Positions 15,349-22,936 are shown, numbered from the stretch's first letter. The stretch: 22,936 nucleotides of DNA from JBBSMX01 sp038232935 (GCA_038232935.1 JBBSMX010000062.1:1-22936); one strand, 5' to 3'. Notes: a model not told the origin generated them from the letters alone. Numbers and translations are program-made.

Positions 15349-15657
15349 GAGGTTCTTTAGGAATGCACGCAGCTCGATCAGCGCGGCGCGCGTTTCGTCC
15401 GACTGCCCGGCGTCTTCGCGGGCGAGCACCTGCCGCGCCCCTTCGAGGGTGTACTTGTCGTCGCGCAGGAGGTGCCGAATCCGCATCACGGCGGCGATGT
15501 CGCGCTCGGTGTAGACGCGGTTACCGGCGCGGTTCTTCTTCGGCTGGAGCTGCTCGAACTCGGTCTCCCAGTAGCGCAACACGTGCGGTTCGAGCTCGGA
15601 CAGCTCGGCCACCTCACTGATCGAGTGGTAGAGCTTGCGGATACCTTCGTGCTTCAT
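15334..15657 (-). CDS. Small MerR-family transcriptional regulator
   Basis: This 107-residue protein has a MerR winged helix-turn-helix at about residues 8-75: YHSISEVAELSELEPHVLRYWETEFEQL (HTH) and KKNRAGNRVYTERDIAAVMRIRHLL (wing and helix). A short helix (ARQVLAREDAGQS, ETRAALIELRAFLKNLLHSL) would make the antiparallel dimer coil. There is no effector domain or metal-binding Cys, so its signal is unknown. Short MerR proteins with the phrase PKKNRxGNRxYT are common in Bacteroidetes. The 94-base spacer to the divergent EamA gene contains a 7-bp inverted repeat GTACGAC/GTCGTAC (15686-15692, 15721-15727), a possible operator. Confidence 0.88.
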   Translation of the reverse strand: MKHEGIRKLYHSISEVAELSELEPHVLRYWETEFEQLQPKKNRAGNRVYTERDIAAVMRIRHLLRDDKYTLEGARQVLAREDAGQSDETRAALIELRAFLKNLLHSL

Positions 15658-15751
15658 CGGGTCGGGGGAATGCTATTCACTTAAAGTACGACGCGAACTA
15701 GAAACGTGCGCCCCTGGGCCGTCGTACCGCGTCTTTCTCCTCCCCACGCCG

Positions 15752-16675
15752 ATGCCCGTCTCCCGCTCCCAACGCTCCGACCTCGCCCTGCTGTTTGTCG
15801 TCGCGGTGTGGGGCGTCAACTTCCCCATCATCAAGGTGGCCCTGGAGCCGATGCCGCCCTACGTCGTCAACGCATTCCGCTTCGCGGTGTCGGCGCTCGT
15901 GCTGGGCTCGATGCACGCATGGCGGAGCCGGGACCAGCCCGGTGCCTTCTTCGCTCCGCTGCGCGAACACGGCCTCGTCGTCGTCGGGCTGGGGTTGCTG
16001 GGCTACGTCCTCTATCAGTTCCTGTTCATCGTCGGGATCGACGCGACGAGTGCGGGGAGCGCGGCGCTCATCATCGCGTCCTCGCCGGTGTGGACGGCCA
16101 TTCTCGCCCGCCTGTTCGGGATGGAGCAACTTCCCCTCGGCGCGTGGGGCGGCTTACTCCTCTCTCTCGGTGGCACGGCACTCGTCATCCTCGCCGGGCA
16201 CGGCTCGGTCGATTTCGGGAGCGACGACCTCGTGGGCAACGGACTGATGCTCGGCGCGTCGATCGCGTGGGCGGCGTACACCGTCTTCAGCCGGCCCGTC
16301 CTCAACGCGGGCGTCTCGGCGACAGGCCTCGCGTTCTTCGGGATCGTCGTGTCCCTGCCCTTCCTGTGGGCGCTCGGTGTACCGGCCCTCGACGAGGTGG
16401 ACTGGAGTGGCGTAGACACGACGGTCTGGCTCGCGCTCCTCTTCTCCGGCGGGCTCTCGACCGGCGTCGCGTACGCCATCTGGAACGCAGCGGTGCAACG
16501 CGTCGGCCCGTCGCAGACGGCGATCTACAGCAACCTCGTCCCGGTCTTTGCCCTCGCGAGCGGCATCGTGCTCATCGGCGAGCCGGTGACACCGTACCAG
16601 CTCGCAGGCGGCGCGATGATCCTCGGCGGCCTCTTCTTCATGCGCCGTGCCCGCCGCCGCGTCGCCCTCGTGTGA
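15752..16675 (+). CDS. EamA-family transporter (DMT superfamily)
   Basis: This 307-residue inner-membrane protein has ten hydrophobic helices in two EamA repeats. The first runs from about residue 9 (LALLFVVAVWGVNFPIIKVALEPMPPYVVNAFRF) to 140. The second starts at about 152 (GNGLMLGASIAWAAYTVFSRPVL) and ends with SNLVPVFALASGIVLIGEPVTPYQLAGGAMILGG, the conserved final-helix motif. Family members export metabolites such as amino acids or nucleotides. The substrate is not evident. I chose ATG 15752 (MPVSRSQRSD) because the frame upstream of it (back to 15635) lacks hydrophobic character and overlaps the divergent MerR gene. Its stop lies nine bases from the convergent sbcC stop. Confidence 0.92.
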   Translation: MPVSRSQRSDLALLFVVAVWGVNFPIIKVALEPMPPYVVNAFRFAVSALVLGSMHAWRSRDQPGAFFAPLREHGLVVVGLGLLGYVLYQFLFIVGIDATSAGSAALIIASSPVWTAILARLFGMEQLPLGAWGGLLLSLGGTALVILAGHGSVDFGSDDLVGNGLMLGASIAWAAYTVFSRPVLNAGVSATGLAFFGIVVSLPFLWALGVPALDEVDWSGVDTTVWLALLFSGGLSTGVAYAIWNAAVQRVGPSQTAIYSNLVPVFALASGIVLIGEPVTPYQLAGGAMILGGLFFMRRARRRVALV

Positions 16676-16691
16676 CGCGCGAGGTCACACG
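16669..16691. terminator. Bidirectional hairpin containing both convergent stop codons
   Basis: CGTGTGAC (16669-16676) and GTCACACG (16684-16691) form a perfect 8-bp stem with a 7-base loop (GCGCGAG). The EamA stop TGA (16673-16675) is in one arm and the sbcC stop (TCA at 16685-16687) in the other. It could act as a terminator on both strands, although no T-run is seen. Confidence 0.5.
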
Positions 16692-19600
16692 CCGATCACT
16701 TCGTAGCCCGAGCCCTCCACGGGGTCTTTGCTGACCTCGATCCGAACGGGGAACGCCTCCTTCAGCTCGTCGAGGTGGGTGATCACGACGATCTTGTCGA
16801 AGTCCTCGCGGATGGTCTGGATGGCCTCGACGAGGTTCTCGATCCCCTGCCGGTCCTGCGTGCCGAACCCCTCGTCCACGACGAGTGTGCGGATGCGGAC
16901 GCCGCTGCGCTCGGCGAGGAGCTGCGCGAGTGCGATGCGGAGGGCGAAGTTGACGCGGAACGCCTCGCCGCCGGAGAACGTCTCGTACGGGCGCGGGACG
17001 CCACTCGCGTCGGTGATTTTGATGTCGAGTGTCTCTTTGGTGCCGCCGGCTTTCTTGTCCTTCAGCGTTTCGAGGTGGACCTGCGTCCGGCCTTTGGCGA
17101 GCCGTTCGAGCAGGGCGTTCGCCCGGTCCTCGATCTCCGGCAGCGTCTCTTCGATGATGAGCGCGGGGATGCCGTTCTTGCCGAACGCGTCGCGGAGGTG
17201 GCGGTAGAGCGTCCTCTCTTTCTTCGCCTCGCGGTGGGCGGTGCGGATGGACTGGAGCCGCTCGCGGTCGCGGGCGCACCGTTCCAGCCGCTCGACGAGC
17301 CCGCCATACCGTGCCTGGGCCTCGCTCAGCGACGCGGTGATCGTGCCTCGCCGCTCGGCGTGGGCGCGCTGCGCCTCGGCGAGGTCGGCGCGCCGACTGA
17401 GCCTGGCTTCGGCGGCCTCCACCGCGGTACGGAGCATTGCGACCTCCTCGTCGCCCTGCCGGATATCGTCGGCGAGCTTGGTGCGCTGAGCGGTCCAGTC
17501 GGTCAGGTTACGCTCAGCATTGGCGAGGCGGATGAACCGCTCCGGCGCTTCGTTCAGCGTATCGAGCTCGCGGCGGACGGCGTCGTGGCGTGTCCCATCG
17601 TAACCGAGCCCGGCGAGTTGCTGCTGGAGCCGGTCGATCTGCTGCTGGATCGGGCCGAAGACGGTGCCTTCGGCGAGGCCCTGGCGCAGGTCGGCGGCTT
17701 CGCGTTCCTGCTGCGAGATCTGCCGAGCGAGGGTTTCCATCCGCCCCTGTAGTTCGTCGAGCTCGCGGAGCGTCGCTTCGTAGCGCTCGCGCTGCGCGGC
17801 CTCGGCCTGCACCTGCTCGAACCGCTCGGGGTCGAACGGAAGCTCGGCGAGGCGGTCGGAGAGCTCGGTGCGCTCGGCGCGGAGGTCGGGGCGGAAGGCG
17901 TCCTCGCGGAGCTGACGATCGAGGTCGGCCACGCGGCGGCGCTGCTCGGTGCCCTGCCCCTCCGCCTTCGCGGATGCGGCGAGGTCGGCCTGGACCTTCG
18001 CGAGTTCGTCGGTGACGCCGTTCGCCTGGCTGATGTGGGTGGCGATCTCGCGGAAGCGCGTGAGCAGGGCTTCGCGATGGCGCTGCTTGTCGGCGATGCC
18101 AGCCTCGACGCGGGCGATCTGGTCGGTGAGGGCGGCGCGGTCGTCCGCGTACGTCTTCTCGACGGTCCGCCGGTGCTCCGGGGTGAGGTGAGTGCCGCAG
18201 GTCGGGCACGCCTCCGTCTCAAGCTCGCGGAGCCGGGCCACCTTCGCGTCGACGGCCTCGACCTCGCGGCGGAGCCGTTCGCGCTCGCGCTCCAGCCCTT
18301 CGATTTCCGCTTTGATCCCGCTGCCCTGCTCGCGGACGGCGCTCTGATCGCCCTCCAACTTCTTCACGGCGGCGACGCGCTCACGCAAACCGACCTCGCG
18401 TTCGCGCAGCCGGGGAAGCGCCGCCGTGAGGGCCTCGGCCTCCCGCATCTGCTGGTGCAGCTCTCGGATCGTAGCCTGCAACGCCCCGCGCTCGCTCGCC
18501 AGTTGCTTGTCGATGGCCGTGAGGCGCTCCTCGATCCGCCGCCGCGCGTCCCGCCGCTCGCGCAGCGCCTCGACCTCCCGCTGCGCTGCGAGCGCTTTGT
18601 CGAGCCCACGCTGCGTGGCCGGGCGCTCCACGTGCCGCCGCTCGGCCTCGTCGCGGGAGCGCTTGTTCGCCTGCAGATCGGTCTCGACCCGGTTCAGCTT
18701 GCCCTCGGCCTCCATCCGTCGGCGCTGGAGCTCGATCTTCTTCTCGCCGAGTTGGGTGTCGAGGCCACGCTGGAGGTCGGACTTGTCGTCCCACGCGCGG
18801 CGCTCGGTGAGCAGCGTTTCGTAGCGGGCGTGGTCACGATGGATCGACGCGCTCTGCGCGATGAGCGCCTCGGCCTCGTCGATGCGCGCGCGCGTCTTTT
18901 CGCGCTCGATTTCCAGTTCCTGCTTGCGGGCTTCGAGGCGCTCGCACCGCGCCCGTTGCTGGCCCGCGGACTGCGCGAGGGCGTCGAGCTCGGCGAGCCG
19001 TTCGGTCAGGGACTGTTCCTCGCGCTGCACGTCGGCCCGCTCCTTTTCGAGATCGGTGATCGCCGCTCCGAGCGCGGCGCGCTCCTCCTTCCAGCGCCCC
19101 TCGTCTTCGAGCGCCGCGCCCAGCCGTTCGATCTCGCGTTCGGCGTCCTTTGATCGCTCGGTCGCTTCGGAGAGCCGGGCGCGGGCGACGGCCGCGAGCC
19201 GCTCGTAGCGGTCGAGCCCGAGGATGCGGCCGAGGATCTCCTTCCGCTCGCCGGGCTTCTTTTTGGTGAACTCGTCGGAGCGCCCCTGCAGCAGGAACGC
19301 GGAGTTGATGAACGTCTCGTAATCGAGCCGGAGCGTGGTGTCAATCACCGCCTGCGTATCGCTGACGGAGCCGGCCGTGAGCGGGCGGAACGTGTCGCCC
19401 TCGGTATCCCACAATTGGAATTCGAGGCCGGGCTTCGACGTCTTGCCCGAGGCCGTCCGGTAGAACGAGCGGACGACGCGGTAGCGCTCGCCTTCGAGGT
19501 CGAAGACGAGCTCGACCTGCATCTCGCGGGCACCGATGCGCAGGAGGTCTTCGTCGGGCTTACGCGCGTCGGACGCCTTCCGTGCCTCACCCCAGATCGC

Positions 19601-19744
19601 CCACGTGATCGCGTCCAGCAGCGCCGACTTGCCCTGCCCGTTCCCGCCGGAGAGACAGGCCACGTGGAACTGCTCGAAGTCGAGCGCCTCGGTCGAGGTC
19701 CCGTACGAGAGGAAGTTCTGGAGCTTGAGGGAGACGGGGATCAT
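16685..19744 (-). CDS. sbcC: SbcC-type SMC-like ATPase (Rad50 family)
   Basis: SbcC is the ATPase arm of the SbcCD nuclease, which processes DNA ends and hairpins. The 1019-residue protein has an N-terminal ATPase half with Walker A GGNGQGKS (Lys39, Ser40), long coiled coils on both sides, and the zinc hook CPTC (Cys513 and Cys516) almost exactly at the centre. The C-terminal ATPase half has the signature FSGGE (923-927) and Walker B LVVDEGF with Asp957-Glu958. Length and motif order are those of the family. The usual partner gene sbcD (Mre11-type nuclease) is not next to it; it would have to be elsewhere. The start ATG at 19744 begins MIPVSLKLQNFLSYG, the expected first strand. The 72-base upstream gap holds no clear promoter. 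Confidence 0.95.
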   Translation of the reverse strand: MIPVSLKLQNFLSYGTSTEALDFEQFHVACLSGGNGQGKSALLDAITWAIWGEARKASDARKPDEDLLRIGAREMQVELVFDLEGERYRVVRSFYRTASGKTSKPGLEFQLWDTEGDTFRPLTAGSVSDTQAVIDTTLRLDYETFINSAFLLQGRSDEFTKKKPGERKEILGRILGLDRYERLAAVARARLSEATERSKDAEREIERLGAALEDEGRWKEERAALGAAITDLEKERADVQREEQSLTERLAELDALAQSAGQQRARCERLEARKQELEIEREKTRARIDEAEALIAQSASIHRDHARYETLLTERRAWDDKSDLQRGLDTQLGEKKIELQRRRMEAEGKLNRVETDLQANKRSRDEAERRHVERPATQRGLDKALAAQREVEALRERRDARRRIEERLTAIDKQLASERGALQATIRELHQQMREAEALTAALPRLREREVGLRERVAAVKKLEGDQSAVREQGSGIKAEIEGLERERERLRREVEAVDAKVARLRELETEACPTCGTHLTPEHRRTVEKTYADDRAALTDQIARVEAGIADKQRHREALLTRFREIATHISQANGVTDELAKVQADLAASAKAEGQGTEQRRRVADLDRQLREDAFRPDLRAERTELSDRLAELPFDPERFEQVQAEAAQRERYEATLRELDELQGRMETLARQISQQEREAADLRQGLAEGTVFGPIQQQIDRLQQQLAGLGYDGTRHDAVRRELDTLNEAPERFIRLANAERNLTDWTAQRTKLADDIRQGDEEVAMLRTAVEAAEARLSRRADLAEAQRAHAERRGTITASLSEAQARYGGLVERLERCARDRERLQSIRTAHREAKKERTLYRHLRDAFGKNGIPALIIEETLPEIEDRANALLERLAKGRTQVHLETLKDKKAGGTKETLDIKITDASGVPRPYETFSGGEAFRVNFALRIALAQLLAERSGVRIRTLVVDEGFGTQDRQGIENLVEAIQTIREDFDKIVVITHLDELKEAFPVRIEVSKDPVEGSGYEVIGV

Positions 19745-19816
19745 GGTTCGAGTAAAACGTGATGTCTACCGCGCACGTGTGTCAGCCTTACGGCACCTGC
19801 GGGATTCAATGATGTA

Positions 19817-20377
19817 CTACGCCTCCGTCACCGCGCCGTCGGAGAAGGCATCACTGAGATGCTCCCGAAGGCCGGGCAGGAGGTAGCTGAACACGCGCCA
19901 CGCCGCCGGTGCGAGGGCGCGCACGGGTTCGTAGAGTACGGAGCGCTCGCGCGTCGCTCTCCCGATGAGGAGGGGATCGCCTCCCGGCAGCGCCACGGGG
20001 CCGGTTACGAGCAGCAGCACGCTCAGCCCGAGCGCCGCGCGCAGCCCGCCGACGCCCGCCCCGGCCAGCCGGTCCATGGCTCGGAGTCCCAGCGCAGAGA
20101 GCGTTTTCTTCGCGAGCTGCGCCATCACGGCCGCCCCCGCCACAACGGCCCCGAAGGTAACGCCGAAGCCCAGCACCGGCGCGATCCGCTCCGAGAGCCC
20201 GAGGCTCCCGACGACGAGGTCCCCCACCGGGTGCATCAACAACGCGCCGGCGAACAGCCCGACCACGAGCCCGACCGCCCCGACGAGCTGCCGGAGCGCG
20301 CCCGTCTGCACCCCGCGCCCCACGCCGAGCCCGACGACGAGCAGGATGATGAAGTCGAGCGTGGTCAGCCCTCCCAT
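19817..20377 (-). CDS. CvpA-family membrane protein
   Basis: This 186-residue protein has four hydrophobic segments: LDFIILLVVGLGVGRGV, LVGAVGLVVGLFAGALL, IAPVLGFGVTFGAVVAGAAVM and GLRAALGLSVLLLVTGPVAL. The first starts at residue 5 with the family-typical MGGLTTLDFIILL, and a short soluble tail follows. In other bacteria CvpA is needed for colicin V production and affects envelope integrity; its biochemical role is not settled. I start at ATG 20377 because an 18-residue extension lacks hydrophobic character and overlaps the preceding gene. Only seven bases separate it from the yqeY-like gene, so they form an operon. Confidence 0.85.
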   Translation of the reverse strand: MGGLTTLDFIILLVVGLGVGRGVQTGALRQLVGAVGLVVGLFAGALLMHPVGDLVVGSLGLSERIAPVLGFGVTFGAVVAGAAVMAQLAKKTLSALGLRAMDRLAGAGVGGLRAALGLSVLLLVTGPVALPGGDPLLIGRATRERSVLYEPVRALAPAAWRVFSYLLPGLREHLSDAFSDGAVTEA

Positions 20378-20384
20378 CGCGCGC

Positions 20385-20831
20385 TCAGCCCTTGAGCAGG
20401 TTCTGCACGACGACGCGGACTCGGTTGCCATCGGCCTGGCCTTTGAGCTCGCTCATCACCTCCCCCATCACGCGGCCCATGTCCTTCATCGACGTCGCGC
20501 CGGAGCGGGTGACGATCTCCTGCACGGCGCGGTGGATGTCCTCGTCGGAGAGCTGGACGGGGAGGTACTCGCCGAGGATCGTGAGCTCGTCGCGCTCTTT
20601 CTGGGCGAGGTCGTCGCGGCCCGCGTCGTCGTACTGCTGCATCGCGTCGCGGCGCTGCTTGGCCTGCTTCTGCACGATGGCGAGGAGGTCGTCGTCGGTG
20701 AGCGGACCCGTGCCCTCCTTCTCTTTCTCGATGATGGCGGCGCGGATCGAGCGGATCGTGAGGAGACGGGTCTGGTCTTTCGCCCGCATCGCGTCCTTGA
20801 GGTCGCGGTCGAGTCGGTCGAGCAGGTTCAT
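20385..20831 (-). CDS. GatB/YqeY domain protein
   Basis: This 148-residue soluble helical protein belongs to the YqeY family, which shares its fold with the tail of GatB, the subunit that delivers ammonia for tRNA-dependent amidation. Family marks are LLDRLDRDLKDAMRAKDQTRLLTIRSIRAAI, LTDDDLLAIVQKQAKQRRDA, ILGEYLPVQLSDEDI and MKDMGRVMGEVMSELKGQADGNRV. The usual GRADG triplet is GQADG here. A stand-alone role in amidation is not established. It is the first gene of a short operon with the CvpA-like gene, and shares a 135-base divergent spacer with the secreted-protein gene at 20967. Confidence 0.93.
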   Translation of the reverse strand: MNLLDRLDRDLKDAMRAKDQTRLLTIRSIRAAIIEKEKEGTGPLTDDDLLAIVQKQAKQRRDAMQQYDDAGRDDLAQKERDELTILGEYLPVQLSDEDIHRAVQEIVTRSGATSMKDMGRVMGEVMSELKGQADGNRVRVVVQNLLKG

Positions 20832-20912
20832 AATCGAGGCCGGTTCGGAGTCTGTAGAGGCGTCAGAAACTACGCCCGTTCCATGCAGTCTGCGGTGCCA
20901 TCGGAATCAGCC

Positions 20913-20943
20913 TTGCCGTTCTTGACGTTGCCGTTTAGGTTGT
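20913..20943 (+). promoter_or_regulatory. Weak candidate promoter of the secreted T9SS protein gene
   Basis: TTG (20913-20915), a 20-base spacer and TAGGTTGT (20936-20943) approximate the TTG / TAnnTTTG pattern, ending 23 bases before the ATG at 20967. One or more positions deviate from consensus. This is the best candidate in the divergent spacer; nothing else is recognisable there. Confidence 0.22.
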
Positions 20944-20966
20944 GTCCCCCTCGACATGAGCACAGC

Positions 20967-22598
20967 ATGCGACGCTCTCCTCCCCTATTACTTGCTCTGC
21001 TCGCCGGGGCCGTTGCGGCCTGCGCTACGATGGCTCCCGCACGGGCACAGATGGTGATCGAACCGCAGAGTTTGAGTGTGACCGTGCCGCAGTACGAAAC
21101 GGAAACGCGGACGGTGACGCTGACAAATGCGGGGGCGGAACCGCTCACGTTCTGCGTCTCCTTCGAGCGCCCGCTCCAACGTGCTGAAGGAGAAGCGCGC
21201 CTCACCGAGAGTGCGGTTGGCGGAGCCGCACCGTGCGGCGACTACGGGGAGGTACTCTACTACTTCGACGAGGACGACTTCGGTGCTGGATGGGGACCCT
21301 ACGGTGTCGTGATGACGCCGGAGGGTCGGCTCTTCACCTCCGAGGTGAGCGGGCCGCACCGCACGTTCGAGTTCACGCCGGACCTCACGCTCATCCGCTC
21401 ATTCGAGCACTCCACCGTCGCCGAACTCGCGCCGTTTCCCGGCACGGTAGGCGTGGGCTACGACACCGAAAGCGAGACGCTCTGGTGGATGAACACGGAG
21501 CGCACCGCCGTAGGCAATGACATCGTCACACGCCGGGTGCTCCTCCTCGAAGGGGACCTCGACGGCGTCCCCACCGGCCGCCGCATCGGGGTCGCCCCGC
21601 CCGATGACCCCATCGACTCGTTCAGTCCTGGTGGCCTCGCCTACGACCCCGCCACCGACCGCTTCTACTTCCTCGGGATACTTGGGAGTGCCTCCAACCC
21701 TGACAACTGGAAGCTCTGGGCCGTGGACCGCGAGGGCGCTGTGCCCGAGGGCTATCCCGTCCGCCCGGAGCCCTACCCCAACGGCATCTTCAACAGCATC
21801 GACGCTCACGGTGGGGCCGAGGGCGGACCCGAAGGCGTGCGGGTCGAGTACGGGGCGTTCCCGCCGGGCGCACTGGGGACCGACCGGATCGCCGTCGTGG
21901 ACCGTTGGGGCAACTCGGAGGGCGAGGCGCTGGAGACGCCGGTGCCGTCGGTGCTCTTGGAAGCGGGCGGGGCCGGTCCGAATGGAAACCCACTGCGGAG
22001 CCGGATCGACCCCAACGGCGTGATGTACATGACGTTCACGAACTTCGACCACACCGGTATCGTCGGCGTCCGTCCGCATCCGCTGCCGCCGTCGTGGCTC
22101 GTGGTGGACTCGGACGCGGGGCTGGAGGCGGCGTGGGACGGGACGCTCGGGCCGGGCGAGCGCCGCACACTCACGCTCACGTTCCGGGCGGGCACGCGGG
22201 AGGTCGGCGATTACACCTCGGCGTTGCAGGCGTTCGACGCGGCCACGGGCGCGGCCTTCGAGGTCCCGTTGTCGATGGAGGTGACGCAGGGGACGGACGC
22301 GGAGGACGAAGCGGGCGTGCCGGAAGTTGTGTCGCTGGCGACGTACCCGAATCCGGCGACGGGGGCGGCGACGGTTGTGCTCACGCTGCCACGCGAGGCC
22401 GAGGTCCGCCTCACCGTCTACGACGTGCTCGGGCGGCGCGTGGCCTCGCTCGCGGAGGGGCGCTTCGAGGCGGGCACGCACCGGGTCCGCTTCGGCGGGC
22501 GGGGCCTCCCGAGCGGGCTCTACCTCGTGCGCGCCACGTTCACAACTAAGGCCGGGACCACGCGCACGATCTCGCGCCGGCTGACGAGGCTGCGCTGA
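20967..22598 (+). CDS. Secreted protein with Ig-like and propeller-like regions and a T9SS type A sorting domain
   Basis: This 543-residue exported protein begins at ATG 20967 (MRRSPPLLLALL) with a signal peptide. Cleavage could be after ARA at residue 27, but VAAC at 16-19 also resembles a lipobox, so lipidation is possible. Residues 29-70 look like an Ig-like strand pair of the kind found beside choice-of-anchor domains (IEPQSLSVTVPQYETETRTVTLTNAG). Residues about 90-370 are propeller-like, with GVVMTPEGRLFTS, VGVGYDTESETLWWMN, GGLAYDPATDRFYFLG and SRIDPNGVMYMTF. Residues 375-440 form another Ig-like domain (GPGERRTLTLTFRAG). Residues 457-543 are the sorting domain with TYPNPATG, VYDVLGRRV and GLYLVRATF. 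The frame is open upstream, but the earlier ATG at 20883 would place non-signal sequence in front. Function unknown; likely surface bound. Confidence 0.85.
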   Translation: MRRSPPLLLALLAGAVAACATMAPARAQMVIEPQSLSVTVPQYETETRTVTLTNAGAEPLTFCVSFERPLQRAEGEARLTESAVGGAAPCGDYGEVLYYFDEDDFGAGWGPYGVVMTPEGRLFTSEVSGPHRTFEFTPDLTLIRSFEHSTVAELAPFPGTVGVGYDTESETLWWMNTERTAVGNDIVTRRVLLLEGDLDGVPTGRRIGVAPPDDPIDSFSPGGLAYDPATDRFYFLGILGSASNPDNWKLWAVDREGAVPEGYPVRPEPYPNGIFNSIDAHGGAEGGPEGVRVEYGAFPPGALGTDRIAVVDRWGNSEGEALETPVPSVLLEAGGAGPNGNPLRSRIDPNGVMYMTFTNFDHTGIVGVRPHPLPPSWLVVDSDAGLEAAWDGTLGPGERRTLTLTFRAGTREVGDYTSALQAFDAATGAAFEVPLSMEVTQGTDAEDEAGVPEVVSLATYPNPATGAATVVLTLPREAEVRLTVYDVLGRRVASLAEGRFEAGTHRVRFGGRGLPSGLYLVRATFTTKAGTTRTISRRLTRLR

Positions 22599-22611
22599 CG
22601 CACCCGTTACC

Positions 22612-22731
22612 CTACCGCAGCACGAGGCGGATGGCGAAGACGCCGATGCCGACCTGCATCGCCCCGAGCGCAATCGCCGAGTACGTGTCGTAGCGCTCGA
22701 AGTCGCTCCGCTCGGCCGGGTCGCCGGACAC
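22612..22731 (-). CDS. Candidate 39-residue single-helix membrane protein
   Basis: This short frame starts with GTG at 22731 and ends with TAG at 22612-22614. The predicted peptide has a charged N-terminal half (SGDPAERSDFERYDTY) and one hydrophobic helix (SAIALGAMQVGIGVFAIRLVL). The codons are strongly G/C-ending in third position, as expected of a real gene here. It begins nine bases after the stop of the PIN remnant, so the two could once have been coupled. No Shine-Dalgarno is present. It might instead be the tail of a larger membrane-protein gene whose front was lost, since a stop codon lies just upstream in frame. I do not recognise it. Confidence 0.42.
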   Translation of the reverse strand: MSGDPAERSDFERYDTYSAIALGAMQVGIGVFAIRLVLR

Positions 22732-22740
22732 GACAGATTC

Positions 22741-22818
22741 TCATGAGTCCTCCGTCCATTCTTCCAGCGCATTCAGAAAGTCGGCCGGGGAAAGGATGGG
22801 GATGCCTCGGAACGGGTT
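22741..22818 (-). pseudogene. C-terminal remnant of a PIN-type (toxin) protein, cut by an IS
   Basis: The minus frame ends LNPFRGIPILSPADFLNALEEWTEDS at TGA 22741-22743. The phrase FRGIPILSPADFL resembles the last strand and helix of PIN-domain ribonuclease toxins, whose tails often read FRGxxILTPxxFL. Upstream of about 22818 the frame runs into the terminal repeat of a transposase remnant and loses sense. Only the last 26 residues remain in the window, with none of the catalytic acidic residues, so the PIN assignment is tentative. Confidence 0.5.
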
Positions 22819-22820
22819 AA

Positions 22821-22936
22821 GACGCTCTAACAAAACCTCTGGACGACGCCCCACGTGATGAGCACGCACCCGAGCCGAACGAACGATGTCGAGCCGCCGC
22901 TCGTAGCGCACGCGCAACCGCCGGAAGGCACTCAGC
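22821..22936 (-). mobile_element. 3' end of an IS5-type insertion sequence with a frameshifted transposase
   Basis: The minus strand from the window edge reads LSAFRRLRVRYERRLDI (22885-22935), a typical C-terminal stretch of IS5-family transposases. After a single extra base (22884) another frame gives FVRLGCVLITWGVVQRFC and a TAG stop (22827-22829), the usual last residues of the same family. Intact relatives have about three residues between these blocks, so a net frame-changing deletion is likely. The stop codon lies inside a probable terminal inverted repeat (GGTTTTGTTAGAGCGTC, outer end near 22821), next to TTA/TAA, a typical target duplication for this group. The element continues beyond the window. 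Confidence 0.7.

Noticed and set aside
18035..19153. Plus-strand frame inside sbcC
   Set aside because: Leu/Ala/Arg-rich antisense of coiled-coil codons; no independent signals.
21399..22772. Long minus-strand frame opposite the secreted T9SS protein
   Set aside because: It is Arg/His/Pro-rich shadow sequence; the plus strand has a complete signal peptide, repeated domains and sorting tail.

Overview
The window is a GC-rich bacterial chromosome segment that looks like the Rhodothermota/Rhodothermales side of the Bacteroidetes. Three things point there. Two secreted proteins end in type IX secretion (T9SS type A / Por) sorting domains. A Bacteroidetes-type TAnnTTTG promoter box lies in front of a tRNA. 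A DUF6913-like protein sits beside ligA. Shine-Dalgarno sequences are mostly absent; the large secreted protein at 668-3115 is the clear exception. The genus cannot be named from this sequence alone.

Layout. 1-586: a secreted-protein gene broken at its 3' end next to probable mobile DNA. 668-3115 (-): a large cell-surface beta-helix protein with a T9SS tail. 3335-5032 (+): 1-pyrroline-5-carboxylate dehydrogenase. 5161-6868 (+): a two-helix membrane protein, a 71-residue zinc ribbon and a GntR-type regulator with a perfect inverted repeat before it, then an eight-copy heptamer array. 6973-13930 (-): a 7TM-HD (PgpH-type) cyclic-di-AMP phosphodiesterase, a sodium:solute symporter, a DUF6913-like protein and ligA. 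14013-15657 (-): a RodZ-like protein, tRNA-Pro(GGG) with its own promoter and terminator, and a small MerR regulator. 15752-16675 (+): an EamA transporter, convergent with sbcC (16685-19744, -) through a hairpin that contains both stop codons. 19817-20831 (-): CvpA-like and YqeY-like genes. 20967-22598 (+): a second secreted T9SS cargo protein. 22612-22936 (-): a candidate 39-residue membrane protein, the tail of a PIN-type protein, and the end of a decayed IS5-type element.

Most of the window is housekeeping: proline/glutamate catabolism, DNA ligation and repair, cell shape, c-di-AMP turnover and transport. The accessory signals are at the two edges, where genes are cut by mobile DNA, and in short intergenic spacers that hold unusual repeats and palindromes. 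I do not see a coherent new defence or biosynthetic system. The least explained pieces are the 5161-6868 cluster with its inverted repeat, the heptamer array, the stop-to-stop hairpin and the small ORF at the right edge.
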